Positions 17,201 to 27,200 of a stretch of DNA of 64,000 bases are shown here, in pieces. Source of the stretch: Colwellia sp. BRX10-3 (GTDB lineage: Bacteria; Pseudomonadota; Gammaproteobacteria; Enterobacterales; Alteromonadaceae). The notes beneath the pieces were generated by a model. The model was not told the origin of the DNA and ran no database searches. It saw only the letters and a program-made list of their open reading frames with translations. A program made the position numbers and the translations under genes. The DNA lies in contig NZ_JACGWA010000005.1 in assembly GCF_014077505.1 (NCBI RefSeq), forward strand, positions 124,001 to 188,000, read 5' to 3'. Position 1 is the stretch's first letter. The number at the start of each line of letters is the position of its first letter.

Positions 17201-18058
17201 ATGAGTATCATCGAGAAAGCGCTAGCAAAACAGCAACAAAAACAGACTAAAACCTCAGTTGAGGTTCAACAACATTCTCTGCCAGAAGAAAGTACCGACA
17301 ATACCGCTGACGTAATTACAAAAGATTTATTGGCACTTGATAAAATAAGCTTAGCAGAGCGTGGTTATTTAATAGATAACGGTACCCGAAAGAGTATTAA
17401 AGACGAGTTCCGTCAAATTAAGCGTAAATTACTGAATAACGCTTTTGGTAATGCTTCAAAAACACTTCACCATAGCAATTTAATTATGGTGAGTAGCGCG
17501 AAGCCAAATGAGGGCAAAACTTTTGTCGCGATTAACTTAGCCTTAAGTATCGCGCTTGAGCAAGATAAAACGGTACTGCTTATTGATGCCGACGTTCTGC
17601 GACCTAGTGTTGCTCGTGAGTTAGGGGTTGGAGAAAATCCAGGCATTATCGACTATTTATTAGGTAAATCTGAACAAGTAAGCGATATAATTTACAACAC
17701 AGATATTGATAAACTAAAATTAATACCCGCTGGGAAGCCTCATCATTTATCTAACGAATTATTAGCCAGTGAGAAAATGACAACATTGGCCAATGAGTTA
17801 GCTAATCGTTATCCCGATCGAATTGTTATTTTTGATTGCCCACCATTGATTGGCGTGACGGAGACAATGGTATTAGCAAGTTTAATGGGGCAAGCAATCA
17901 TTGTAGTTGAGGAATCAAAGACTTCTATTGCAGATGTTCAGGCCGCAACTCGTCACCTCAACGAAGATTTAGCTTTGGGGCTAGTACTTAATAAAGCAAT
18001 AAGATCTCATAAGGATTTGTATGGCTATTACGGCTATGGGTATGGCACAAAAAACTAA
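17201..18058 (+). CDS. BY-type tyrosine autokinase, XrtA-associated
   Basis: A cytoplasmic ATPase/kinase of the Wzc/CapB type. The Walker A motif is SSAKPNEGKTFVAINLA, Walker A' is TVLLIDADVLRPSV, and Walker B is IVIFDCPPL. The last ten or so residues are a tyrosine-rich tail (YGYYGYGYGTKN) with five tyrosines, the usual autophosphorylation cluster. Cycles of phosphorylation are known to control chain length and export in such systems. It is separate from, but adjacent to, the Wzz-like activator (3-base gap). The DNA for the tyrosine tail overlaps the start of the next gene by 38 bases. Confidence 0.92.
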   Translation: MSIIEKALAKQQQKQTKTSVEVQQHSLPEESTDNTADVITKDLLALDKISLAERGYLIDNGTRKSIKDEFRQIKRKLLNNAFGNASKTLHHSNLIMVSSAKPNEGKTFVAINLALSIALEQDKTVLLIDADVLRPSVARELGVGENPGIIDYLLGKSEQVSDIIYNTDIDKLKLIPAGKPHHLSNELLASEKMTTLANELANRYPDRIVIFDCPPLIGVTETMVLASLMGQAIIVVEESKTSIADVQAATRHLNEDLALGLVLNKAIRSHKDLYGYYGYGYGTKN

Positions 18059-19646
18059 ACTAAGTGCTGTTTATTTTGCATTGCTTTGCTCTACTAATTT
18101 CGCTTTTGCTGGCGATTGGCAGTTTCATCCCAGCATTAACATTGATGAAACCTACTCTGACAATGTTGGTTTAACAGCGAGCAATGAACAATCCAGTTTG
18201 GTAACTCAAACTGGGCTAAACATTGATGCTACTTATAAAGCACAGCAGGCTGAATTTAATTTTTCGTCGCAAAGTTCTTATGCTTTATATAGCCATGACC
18301 ATGATCTTGATAATGACTACCATACGGTGTCCAGTGATTTACGGCTGCAGCTTTGGCCAAACGGTATTACACTGTTCGGCGGTCTCAACATATCCAATCA
18401 GTCTCGTAATAGCAGTAGAAATGCCTTAGCTGATATTGTATCAGCCGATACAATTCAAGTTGAAACCTATAACGGTGGCATTGAATATAATATAAAAAAT
18501 AGTGCTTTCGTTTTAAATTCTTCGATTGGTTATCGACAAACTAACTCAGAAGATAACATCGGCAACCGAGAGGGTGTGCTTGTCCAACTCATGAGTACGA
18601 ATGGTACTGGCGCTCGACATGCATTTTGGGAAATAGAGCATAATTATCAAGAATTAAAAAATAAAGAACAACAAGGTACACAAAGTCAAAGTGAAGTTAA
18701 AATAGGCTTAATATCTGACTTTAATCTTAATCCGTTTCTTCGTTACTATGATGAAGACAATAGTGGTGATATTAATAATAGTAGTCGTTCAATAGAGTCA
18801 AGTTCTTACGGCTTAGGTCTTCGCTGGCTAATTTCACCGCGACTGCGCTTAGATGTTTCATATAACAAGCCGATTGGCAATAAATTGGATATTGATGGCG
18901 ATGAGCAAAAAGAATATGTTAACGCTGTGATTCAATGGCAACCTTCACCTCGCACCAAGCTTTCAGCAAACCTTTCTGAGCGTTTTTATGGTAATAGCTA
19001 TGGATTTGACTTTACCCATAGAAATAGGCGTTTAAAAAACAGTATTAGCTATGTTGAAGATGTTCAGACTTTTACCCGTAATAATTTTGTCGCAAACATT
19101 GTTGGCTTTTATTTTTGCCCAAGCAATACCGTTACGTCAATCGATGAGTGTATTCTTAATGATGGTGCAACCATTTTTCCTGATAATCCTAATGAACCAG
19201 GCAATCCGGGTTTTCAAATATTTCCGATTCAAGACTTTACTTTAGTTGAAGATAACGTTTTTTCGCTTAATAAAACTTTAAGCTGGAGTTCAGTATTAGA
19301 GCTGCCACGAACTACGATTAATTTTACTGCTAATAAGCAAAATCGAGAAAACCTTGACAGCTTTATTGAAGACGAACAGAGTGAAACAAGTTTAAACGTA
19401 AAGCGTAAAGTTAGTGGCCGCTCTAGTGTCAGTTTCAATTTATCGTATACTGAAACAAACTTGCAGATTGATACTGAGTTAGAGCGTACCGATAGATACC
19501 GTAGTTACAAACTAAGCTACGAAAAATCATTAAATAGTGCATTGTCTTTTGATTTAGCATTGAGTTATTTGAACCGAAGTTCGGAAAACACTCTGTTAAA
19601 TTACGAAGAAGGTCGCGTAAGCGCCAAAATTACCAAAGGTTTCTAG
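18021..19646 (+). CDS. Outer-membrane beta-barrel protein, XrtA/PEP-CTERM-associated
   Basis: A signal peptide (SAVYFALLCSTNFAFA, cut before GDW) is followed by about 500 residues of alternating amphipathic strands that end in RVSAKITKGF, with the C-terminal phenylalanine typical of outer-membrane barrels. It resembles the TIGR03016-like proteins of XrtA exopolysaccharide loci and probably forms the outer-membrane exit or assists it. The ATG at 18021 has AAGG six bases before it, so I keep this start although it lies inside the kinase gene; ATGs at 18036 and 18042 would give a shorter signal peptide. An insert near residues 360-400 contains two cysteines (FCPSNTVTSIDEC) and may be a disulfide-closed loop. 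Confidence 0.85.
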   Translation: MAITAMGMAQKTKLSAVYFALLCSTNFAFAGDWQFHPSINIDETYSDNVGLTASNEQSSLVTQTGLNIDATYKAQQAEFNFSSQSSYALYSHDHDLDNDYHTVSSDLRLQLWPNGITLFGGLNISNQSRNSSRNALADIVSADTIQVETYNGGIEYNIKNSAFVLNSSIGYRQTNSEDNIGNREGVLVQLMSTNGTGARHAFWEIEHNYQELKNKEQQGTQSQSEVKIGLISDFNLNPFLRYYDEDNSGDINNSSRSIESSSYGLGLRWLISPRLRLDVSYNKPIGNKLDIDGDEQKEYVNAVIQWQPSPRTKLSANLSERFYGNSYGFDFTHRNRRLKNSISYVEDVQTFTRNNFVANIVGFYFCPSNTVTSIDECILNDGATIFPDNPNEPGNPGFQIFPIQDFTLVEDNVFSLNKTLSWSSVLELPRTTINFTANKQNRENLDSFIEDEQSETSLNVKRKVSGRSSVSFNLSYTETNLQIDTELERTDRYRSYKLSYEKSLNSALSFDLALSYLNRSSENTLLNYEEGRVSAKITKGF

Positions 19647-19650
19647 TAGT

Positions 19651-20682
19651 ATGTATGAAAGTTATTATGGCTTTAAAGAAAGACCGTTTCAATTAAGCCC
19701 AGATCCCAGATTTTTTTTCGCCTCTAGCCATCACCAACGCGCTTTGTCGTATCTCCAGTATGGCTTAGATCAAGGTGAAGGTTTTATAGTTGTAACGGGA
19801 CCAATAGGTACTGGAAAAACCACTATCGCGCGTAATTTATTAAATAACTTAGGCGACAAAAGCATTGTAGCTGCACAGCTTGTTACGACTAAACTTAATC
19901 CTCAAGAGTTACTCGAATTAGTTGTTTCAGAATTTAATATCACTGTTGTTGGCAATAGCAAAGCTGATTTACTTCAAGGTATTGAAAAGTTTCTTATTCA
20001 ATTACATCAACAAGGAAAAAGAGCTTTATTAATTGTTGATGAAGCGCAAAACCTACCTAGTGAAACTGTGGAAGAGTTGCGTATGCTGTCTAATTTCCAG
20101 CTTGATAATAAGCCTTTAATTCAGAGTTTTTTACTTGGTCAAGAAGAACTCAAAGGTATTATACAAGCACCTAATATGGAGCAATTTCGCCAACGTATTA
20201 TCGCTTCAGCACATTTAAAACCGTTGTCAAAAGAAGAAGTAAAAGAGTACATAAATCATAGGTTACATCAGGCCGGTTGTATTAAAGACGATTTATTTTC
20301 AAATGCTGCCTTTGACCTCATCCATGAGAAAACGCTGGGAGTTCCGCGAAAGATAAATATATTTGTCGATAGATTACTCTTGTTTGGCTTTTTAGAAGAA
20401 CTTAAAAGTATCGACTCTGACGCAATTAATGAAGTTGCAGAAGAAATGGAAGTTGAACTTACCGGCTCTTTAAATACGGTAGAGCTTGCTAGTACTGAGC
20501 CAAACCAAGTTGTAGTAAATTCGTCAGAAAAAGTTGAAAGCATTAGAGAAATATTACGCGAAGTAGAAGAAATACTGGAAGGTAATATAAAACAGAAAAT
20601 TAAAATGGCCCGTTATGTTGATAAAATGCTAAAACATAAAAGCCGTGTTTACACAGATACAGACGAGAGTACTGAAAAATAA
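19651..20682 (+). CDS. ExeA/GspA-like AAA ATPase, XrtA-associated
   Basis: MYESYYGFKERPFQLSPDPRFFF is the characteristic opening of the ExeA-like ATPases found in XrtA exopolysaccharide loci. Walker A is TGPIGTGKTTIA and Walker B is LLIVDEAQNLPSE; RRKINIFVDRLL-like sequence (VPRKINIFVDRLLLFGF) marks the sensor region. The C-terminal 100 residues are acidic and probably helical. Its role is thought to lie in assembling or energising the envelope export machinery, but this is not settled for the family. It is the last gene of the plus-strand operon, 4 bases behind the barrel gene, and is followed by a bidirectional terminator. Confidence 0.9.
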   Translation: MYESYYGFKERPFQLSPDPRFFFASSHHQRALSYLQYGLDQGEGFIVVTGPIGTGKTTIARNLLNNLGDKSIVAAQLVTTKLNPQELLELVVSEFNITVVGNSKADLLQGIEKFLIQLHQQGKRALLIVDEAQNLPSETVEELRMLSNFQLDNKPLIQSFLLGQEELKGIIQAPNMEQFRQRIIASAHLKPLSKEEVKEYINHRLHQAGCIKDDLFSNAAFDLIHEKTLGVPRKINIFVDRLLLFGFLEELKSIDSDAINEVAEEMEVELTGSLNTVELASTEPNQVVVNSSEKVESIREILREVEEILEGNIKQKIKMARYVDKMLKHKSRVYTDTDESTEK

Positions 20683-20803
20683 CGGGCTTTATGGTGATAG
20701 CCTTCAGGTAATTTCCCGCTAAACAAATGACGGATTCAAGCCCAACCTACAAGTGAAAACTTCACCAGGAATAAACCTAACTTAATCCTATATTGCTTAA
20801 ATT

Positions 20804-20832
20804 AAAAACCGCCTTTTGGGCGGTTTTATTTT
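20804..20832. terminator. Bidirectional intrinsic terminator
   Basis: AAAACCGCC, a five-base loop and GGCGGTTTT form a nine-pair stem flanked by A-rich sequence on the left and T-rich sequence on the right, so it can stop both the plus-strand export operon and the converging prsK-prsR transcript. Bases 20683-20803 hold no gene. Confidence 0.85.
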
Positions 20833-20854
20833 TTATCGAGCGCACACTTAATGT

Positions 20855-22204
20855 TTACTCATTAATATTTAATTCATACTTTTCTATTAATGAGTATAAA
20901 GTAGGTCTAGTTACCCCTAGCAAATCGGCTGCTTTAGACATATTGCCATCAGATAACGCATAGGCCTTTTGAATGGCGATTGATTCAGCTTGCTCACGCA
21001 CTACGCGTAAATTTAATGAAAGTTCAAAACTTTTATCTTGATGATCAAAGAAGCCTAAATCTATTGCTGTTACTTGTGTGCCTGTGGTCATAATAACCGA
21101 ACTTTTCACCTTGTTTTGTAGCTCTCGTATATTACCGGGCCACTTATGCCCTTTAATTGCACTTAATGCGTCCTCAGAGAAGCTTTTAACGTTTCGCTTA
21201 TACTCAATGGCATAATGTTGCAAAAAGTACTGTGAAAGGATTATAACGTCTTCATCTCGATCTCGTAATGGCGGAATATTTAAGGTGATTTCACTAACAC
21301 GGTAAAATAAATCTTCACGAAAGGTTTTATCAGCAACCATCTGTTCAAGATTTTGATTGGTTGCGCAGACGACTCTTACATCGACTACAATTTCTTGTCG
21401 CCCGCCAAGGCGCTCAATACTTTTTTCCTGCAAGAACCTTAGCAATTTTGCTTGCAAGCTATAAGGCATATCACCAATTTCATCGAGAAATAGTGTTCCA
21501 CCTTCTGCACATTCAATTTTTCCTTTCGTAGTACGGTGAGCGCCAGTAAAAGCGCCTTTTTCGAATCCAAACAGTTCGCTTTCTAATAAGGTTTCAGGAA
21601 TAGAAGCACAATTTATCGCAATAAATGGTTTGTTTTTACGATCGCTAGCTAAATGTACGGCATTAGCCGTTACTTCTTTACCTGTGCCACTTTCTCCCAA
21701 CAGTAAAGCTGTAATTGACGTTGGGGCAATGCGCTTTACCATCATGCGCAGGCGCTCAATACTTTCGCTGTTGCCGATAATGCCAATGTCACTGCCGCCA
21801 ACAGCACGCATTTTGCGATTTTCTTCTTCAATTTCAGCGACACTAAATGCACGAGCAACTATGACATTAATAACGTCAGTTTCTATAGGTTTTTGGTAAA
21901 AGTCGTACGCGCCCGCAGCAATCGCCGCCAAGGCATTGGTTCTGTCGTCATTGCCTGTTATTACTATTACTTTAGTATGTGGCGCAATAGTCAAAATCTC
22001 CTGCAATGCAGCTAATCCTTCTGAGGCATTTGCCTCATCTGGTGGAAGACCTAAGTCTAAGGTAACAACTTTAGGTTCATAACGACGAACCGCAGCAACC
22101 GCACTTTCACGATCACCAGCGAGTACAACATCGTAATCAGATAAGCTCCATTTTAATTGTTTTTGGATACCTTTATCGTCATCTACGATTAACAACTTTT
22201 CCAT
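20855..22204 (-). CDS. prsR: Sigma-54-dependent response regulator PrsR (PEP-CTERM system)
   Basis: A three-domain NtrC-type activator of 449 residues. The receiver domain (1-120) has the acidic pair in IVDDD and the phospho-acceptor Asp50 (VVTLDLGLPP). The AAA+ domain (about 145-375) has Walker A GESGTGKE at 170-177 and the sigma-54 contact loop GAFTGA. A Fis-type helix-turn-helix closes the protein (NMSKAADLLGVTRPTLYSLIEKYEL). This matches PrsR, which is described as activating PEP-CTERM protein and exopolysaccharide genes at sigma-54 promoters. It lies 13 bases behind prsK, its likely kinase. I found no sigma-54 promoter in the nearby divergent region, so its targets may lie outside the window. 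Confidence 0.9.
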   Translation of the reverse strand: MEKLLIVDDDKGIQKQLKWSLSDYDVVLAGDRESAVAAVRRYEPKVVTLDLGLPPDEANASEGLAALQEILTIAPHTKVIVITGNDDRTNALAAIAAGAYDFYQKPIETDVINVIVARAFSVAEIEEENRKMRAVGGSDIGIIGNSESIERLRMMVKRIAPTSITALLLGESGTGKEVTANAVHLASDRKNKPFIAINCASIPETLLESELFGFEKGAFTGAHRTTKGKIECAEGGTLFLDEIGDMPYSLQAKLLRFLQEKSIERLGGRQEIVVDVRVVCATNQNLEQMVADKTFREDLFYRVSEITLNIPPLRDRDEDVIILSQYFLQHYAIEYKRNVKSFSEDALSAIKGHKWPGNIRELQNKVKSSVIMTTGTQVTAIDLGFFDHQDKSFELSLNLRVVREQAESIAIQKAYALSDGNMSKAADLLGVTRPTLYSLIEKYELNINE

Positions 22205-22217
22205 AATGATTTAACCC

Positions 22218-24275
22218 TTATAGTAAATCTTGACCGCTGTTTGCGCCTGCTGCTCTTAATGGCAGATCAATAGTAAAAACTGTACCTTGTTTAGGCGTGC
22301 TTGTAACTTTAATTATGCCTGCCATGTTTTCAAAGAATTGTTTGGCTTCGAATACACCAATACCCATACCTGCATTGCCTTTGGTAGTGTCAAAAGGTCG
22401 AAATAATCGGTTTTTGATAAATTCTTCACTCATGCCACAGCCATTGTCTGAAATAATTAATCTAATGATGCGTTTTTTCTCGATAAGGGATACTTTTATC
22501 CAGCCATCACTGGCTGTTGCTTCTTGAGCATTTTGTATTAAATGGTGGATAACCGATTGAAAAGAATCGCTATCGATAAAGGTAATACAGTTGCCTTGCT
22601 GTTCAAATTCAACCTGTGGTGCACGTAAATTGCACTGCAAGATCACTTTTTTAATTATTTCGCCCAAGTTTGATTGGCTAAATGAAGACTGTTCGCCTTG
22701 TTTTTTTCTAAGTTGAGACAATACTTTTTCTAGTCTTTGAGTGGCTGACTCAACGGTTTCAAACACATCATCAACAAATTCAGGATTGTTACGATGTTTT
22801 TCGGCATTTGCGGTAATTAATGCTAATTGTGCTTGGACATTTTTTAAGTCGTGTACCAAAAATGCTGACATACGATTAAAGGCGTCAAACTGCTTTGATT
22901 CGCTTAACTTATCTGTCGCTTCATAGAGTGAAACAAAATTACCCAGCTGTTTAGATATAGCAAAGAGTAAATCTCGGTCTTCCCAATTTAGGCGTTTGAG
23001 TTCTTTTTCATCTGCAAGCAAAAATAACCCATAAAATGCTTTGCCGATAAATATAGGCACTATAATTTGAATGTTTTTGGTACGACAAAGCGCTATATCT
23101 AGTGTTAGTTCTGGATAAAGCAAAGGAGATGCTTCGTACTCATTAACATCTACGATCCAACCTTTTTTTTGACAGAATAGCCCTACTTCTAATAACTGCT
23201 CTTCAATCTCTTCGTTGATTTCAAGCCCATTGCTGTATTGAAGCTGATAATGTTGGTTGGAAAACTTTTTAATTATCGCACCACGAGAGGCTTCAACTTT
23301 AGACATCATAATTTGTGTTGCCATTTGATAATGGCTTTCACCGCTAGTGGTTTCAATTTTTTCAATTAGGTTTAACCACTCATCACGATATTCGTATTTA
23401 TTGGCAAAAAAGTTTTTCGCAATAAAAACTTTCACACGACGGCGTAAAGACTCTGTAATAAGTAAAGCAACAAGTACAATGCCACTGAGCATTAAAAATC
23501 CAATGCTGACTAAATCGCCCCACTCGCCACCTATGTAATTTATAACGTAACCTGCAAAGGACATTAACAGTAAGTAAGCACCTGCTATCATCAGCATTGA
23601 GCTATAGAAAACAACGTTGCGTGAGACAAAAATACGTACTTCGCCATTTTTAATCCGGCGGATACTAACCAATATAAGTGGCGCAACGAATAGCGCTAAG
23701 TAACCCCGACTAAACCAAAAGTCAAAATCGATACCATCAACCATAGTTGCTTGTGCATACATGACAAAATCAAAAATTGCGACACTCGCAAGTGCAATAA
23801 CTAACGGCCAAATAGCCCAGCGCGCTTGTAGATTTGCATTACGGTAAAGTTGCTCAAGCAACACCAACATCCATAAATTAAGTACAATAAAGAGCAGGAA
23901 TATGTATTCGTAGGCGTAATCTAACCAGTAACTGGCTAACCAACAACCTAGCATCAGCAATGACCAAACACCAACATACTGGCGAACATAGTAATTACTG
24001 ACCAATGCTTTAAAGTTACGATGTTCAGTATTAAAAAGAATAATTAATAGCGACCAACAGCCAATTTTAAAGCCATCAGCTAACATCGCCCATTGCAGGC
24101 TGTAACCTAATTTAATTTGCAGGGCAGCGATTAAATTACTAGTTAAAGTTACTAAGGTACAAAATAATACCGCTCGTGCGACTAAGCTACGATTTCGGGC
24201 AGCAATTATAAGTAGTGTAAATAATACATATACTACAACTGCTAAAGAGAAACCTATTAAGCCAATAAAATCCAT
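22218..24275 (-). CDS. prsK: Membrane histidine kinase PrsK (XrtA/PEP-CTERM system)
   Basis: The first 290 or so residues contain eight to ten membrane helices, followed by a GAF-like sensor region (about 300-450). The kinase core has the phospho-acceptor histidine in AFLVHDLKNVQAQL and an ATPase domain with LIISDNGCGMSEEFI and FRPFDTTKGNAGMGIGVFEAKQF. This is the build of PrsK, partner of PrsR. The gene starts only three bases after the stop codon of the RND permease gene and has a weak ribosome site, so it is probably translated from the efflux transcript. The signal it senses is unknown. Confidence 0.9.
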   Translation of the reverse strand: MDFIGLIGFSLAVVVYVLFTLLIIAARNRSLVARAVLFCTLVTLTSNLIAALQIKLGYSLQWAMLADGFKIGCWSLLIILFNTEHRNFKALVSNYYVRQYVGVWSLLMLGCWLASYWLDYAYEYIFLLFIVLNLWMLVLLEQLYRNANLQARWAIWPLVIALASVAIFDFVMYAQATMVDGIDFDFWFSRGYLALFVAPLILVSIRRIKNGEVRIFVSRNVVFYSSMLMIAGAYLLLMSFAGYVINYIGGEWGDLVSIGFLMLSGIVLVALLITESLRRRVKVFIAKNFFANKYEYRDEWLNLIEKIETTSGESHYQMATQIMMSKVEASRGAIIKKFSNQHYQLQYSNGLEINEEIEEQLLEVGLFCQKKGWIVDVNEYEASPLLYPELTLDIALCRTKNIQIIVPIFIGKAFYGLFLLADEKELKRLNWEDRDLLFAISKQLGNFVSLYEATDKLSESKQFDAFNRMSAFLVHDLKNVQAQLALITANAEKHRNNPEFVDDVFETVESATQRLEKVLSQLRKKQGEQSSFSQSNLGEIIKKVILQCNLRAPQVEFEQQGNCITFIDSDSFQSVIHHLIQNAQEATASDGWIKVSLIEKKRIIRLIISDNGCGMSEEFIKNRLFRPFDTTKGNAGMGIGVFEAKQFFENMAGIIKVTSTPKQGTVFTIDLPLRAAGANSGQDLL

Positions 24276-24278
24276 AAT

Positions 24279-27200
24279 TTATTCTTTTATGCTTCTATCT
24301 GGATTAACTTTTGTAAATAATTCAGTGAGAATTGGCACAATAATAAAACTCGCGAGAGCCGAGATACATAAGCCAGAAATAATAACCACACCTAACGGTT
24401 GCCATAAGCTACCACCAAAAAGCGTTAATGGCAGTAAGCCACCGATAGTTGTAATTGTTGTTAACAATATTGGGGTAAAGCGTGTGGAGCTGGCGGATAA
24501 AATAGCTTGTTTTTTATCTAGTCCCGCCTCTAAATTTCGATTAGTTGTGTCGATCAGAATAATGGCATTATTGACCACAATACCAAACAGACTAATTAAA
24601 CCAATAAAAGCCATCATAGAAAATGATAGGCCCGTTAAATATAAGCCAAATATTGCGCCAGCCATAGCGAAAGGTATTGAAGTAAAAATGATTAACGGCT
24701 GTAAGAATGATTTAAATTGCAGAACTAAAATTGCAAAAATACCAATCGCCGTTATCAGCATTATTTGCGACAGCCCTGCGAACGACTCTTGTCGAGATTC
24801 TTCTTCTCCACCTAAAATGTAATACATGCCTGTTGGCAATGAGGTGTTATCAAGGTAATTAACCACCTCACTTGTTATTTTTTGCACAGAATAGCCTTGG
24901 CCAGCGTCTGCTGATACCCGTGCCATTCGTAGTTTTTGATAATGGAAAAAGTCTGTCCGCCCTTTCTGCAGCTTTATCTCTACAAACTGCCCTATAGGAA
25001 TATTTTCGCCTTGTTGATTAACAATCGTTATATCGGATAATCCAGTTAAGCCACTTTTGGGGCGACGCACTAATATAGGATAGTTTTCACCATTAACATC
25101 ATTAAATTGACCAATAAATGTGCCTGAAAGTGCGGTTTGTATGCTGTTGTCTAACTGATTTATGTCTATTCCTGACAGGGCAGCTTTATCGTAATCTATC
25201 GCTAATGCGAGTTCGGTATTAGCAATACCAATAGGATTGTCGAGATTTATCGCCCCAGGTATTGATGCTATTTTGGTTTGTAAATCTGCGGCAACACGCT
25301 CAAGGTCAGATAACGACTCGCTGATCAATCTAACGGTAATAGGTTGGTCAGTCACTGGTCCTTGAGTAAATTCTTTAACGGTAATTTTTGCTTGATGCCA
25401 AGCTGAGAACTCGTCTCGTAACGCGGCAACTAACGCATTAACTTCTTTTTCGTCGTATGCTTTCAATACCAACAGCAGCTGACCATAACTTGACACACCA
25501 CGTTTAGGTATTTCGTTGTAATAAATACGGGGATTAGAGTTACCAACATTGAGCGCTATTTTATCAACATAGGACTGAGCTTCAATAAAGTCTGTCATCG
25601 AGTGCATGACCTTATTGGTATAATCTAATGAAGAATTAGCCGGTGTTTCAACGTCAATTAACAACATTGATTTCTCAGCTTTAGGGAATAAACTTACGCC
25701 TACCTGCCCAAAGAGAGATGCCATTACAAACAAGGCGATAAAGGCGAGTACTAACATGACAAGTTTTGCACTCATTAAACGGCCAAGCCATCGAACATAA
25801 TAACGCTCAGCAAATATATTGGCATAGTGTTGCAGCGCTTTAACTTTACTCGGCTTTTGGCTGAAAAATTTACTGGCAAGCAATGGCGTGAGTGTTAGTG
25901 CTATTAACAAAGATGCCAACAGTACTAGCACAACAGTTACAGGCATAGAGCGCACAAAATCACCTGTATCGCTAGCTAACATAAGCATAGGTAAAAATGC
26001 CAACATGGTGGTTACTGTACCACTAGTAATGGCCCAACCGACTTTACTGGTGCCAGATGCCGAGGCCTCTGCTAAAGTGACTGAATTTTTCTTTTCTCGA
26101 TGAATGCTCTCTGTTACCACAATGGCATTATCAACTAATAAACCTAACGCAATAATTAACCCAACAATAGACATTTGCTGTAAGCCAAAGCCAGCAAAGT
26201 CTAGCCAACCAATGGCAATTAAAAAAGATAACGGGATGGCAATAATAACGACAATAGCTTCGCGTAAGCCTAGAAATATTAGCGACATTAATCCCACAAG
26301 TACTAAGCCTTGCCATAAGTTATCAAAAAAGCCGTTTACTCGATTTTCAACACCGTCAGATTGTTTAAAAAGGGTGGCAATTTTAATATTGTCAGGCAGC
26401 GTCTGTTTAAAAGCTAGAATTTCAGCATCAATCGCTTGGGTAAGGCCAAATATATTGGTATTCATTCTTTGTTCGACCGTTAAAAATATAACCGCCTTAC
26501 CATCGTAGTAAGCTAGGTAGCTAGGCTCTCTGTTAGAAAAAGCGACATGTGCAACATCTTTTAAACGAATTACAGCACTTTCATTGGAGAAAACTACGGT
26601 ATTGTTAAGTTCGTCAATGTGTTGAAAGTTACCACTTGTTTTAACATTAAATCGACGGGTATTAGCGTCAACAAATCCTGGTGTGATGTTAATCGCTCGT
26701 TTTTGTAGCAAGCTATTAATGGTTTGAATGCTAATACCATAGTGTTCTAGCATCGCAAGGTTTAAATCTACGGCTACAACTTGCGTTGGATAACCCCAAA
26801 TATCAGCTTTTTTTACGGCTTCAATAGCTTCTAAACGTTTTTCAAGCTGCTTGGCATGAAACTCCATATTTTTATAGTCAGTTGTTTCACTCCAAAGTGC
26901 TAACTGAATAATAGCCACACTAGTCGGTGTCGCTTTTAAAACTAATACATCTTGAACGCCTTCAGGCAATGTAGGTTTTACGGTTGATACGGCTTGTTTA
27001 ACTTCGTTGTAAGCGGCATTGGGATCACTACCATATAAGAATGTGACTTCGATGCGAGCCCCACCATTTTTAATTTGCGATTCAACTTTTTTAATCCCTT
27101 CAATATCTGCAAATTCTTCTTCGAGTGGATCAACGACTAATGTTTCAATATCGGTAGGTGACGCACCTGGATAAATAATTTCAAGTAAGGTAATGGGAAT

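Noticed and set aside
216-20682. Insertion sequences or integrase genes flanking the polysaccharide locus
   Set aside because: No transposase, integrase or terminal inverted repeats were seen in or around the locus.
24289-24822. Plus-strand frame of 177 codons opposite the RND permease gene
   Set aside because: Antisense shadow without signal, motif or upstream ribosome site.
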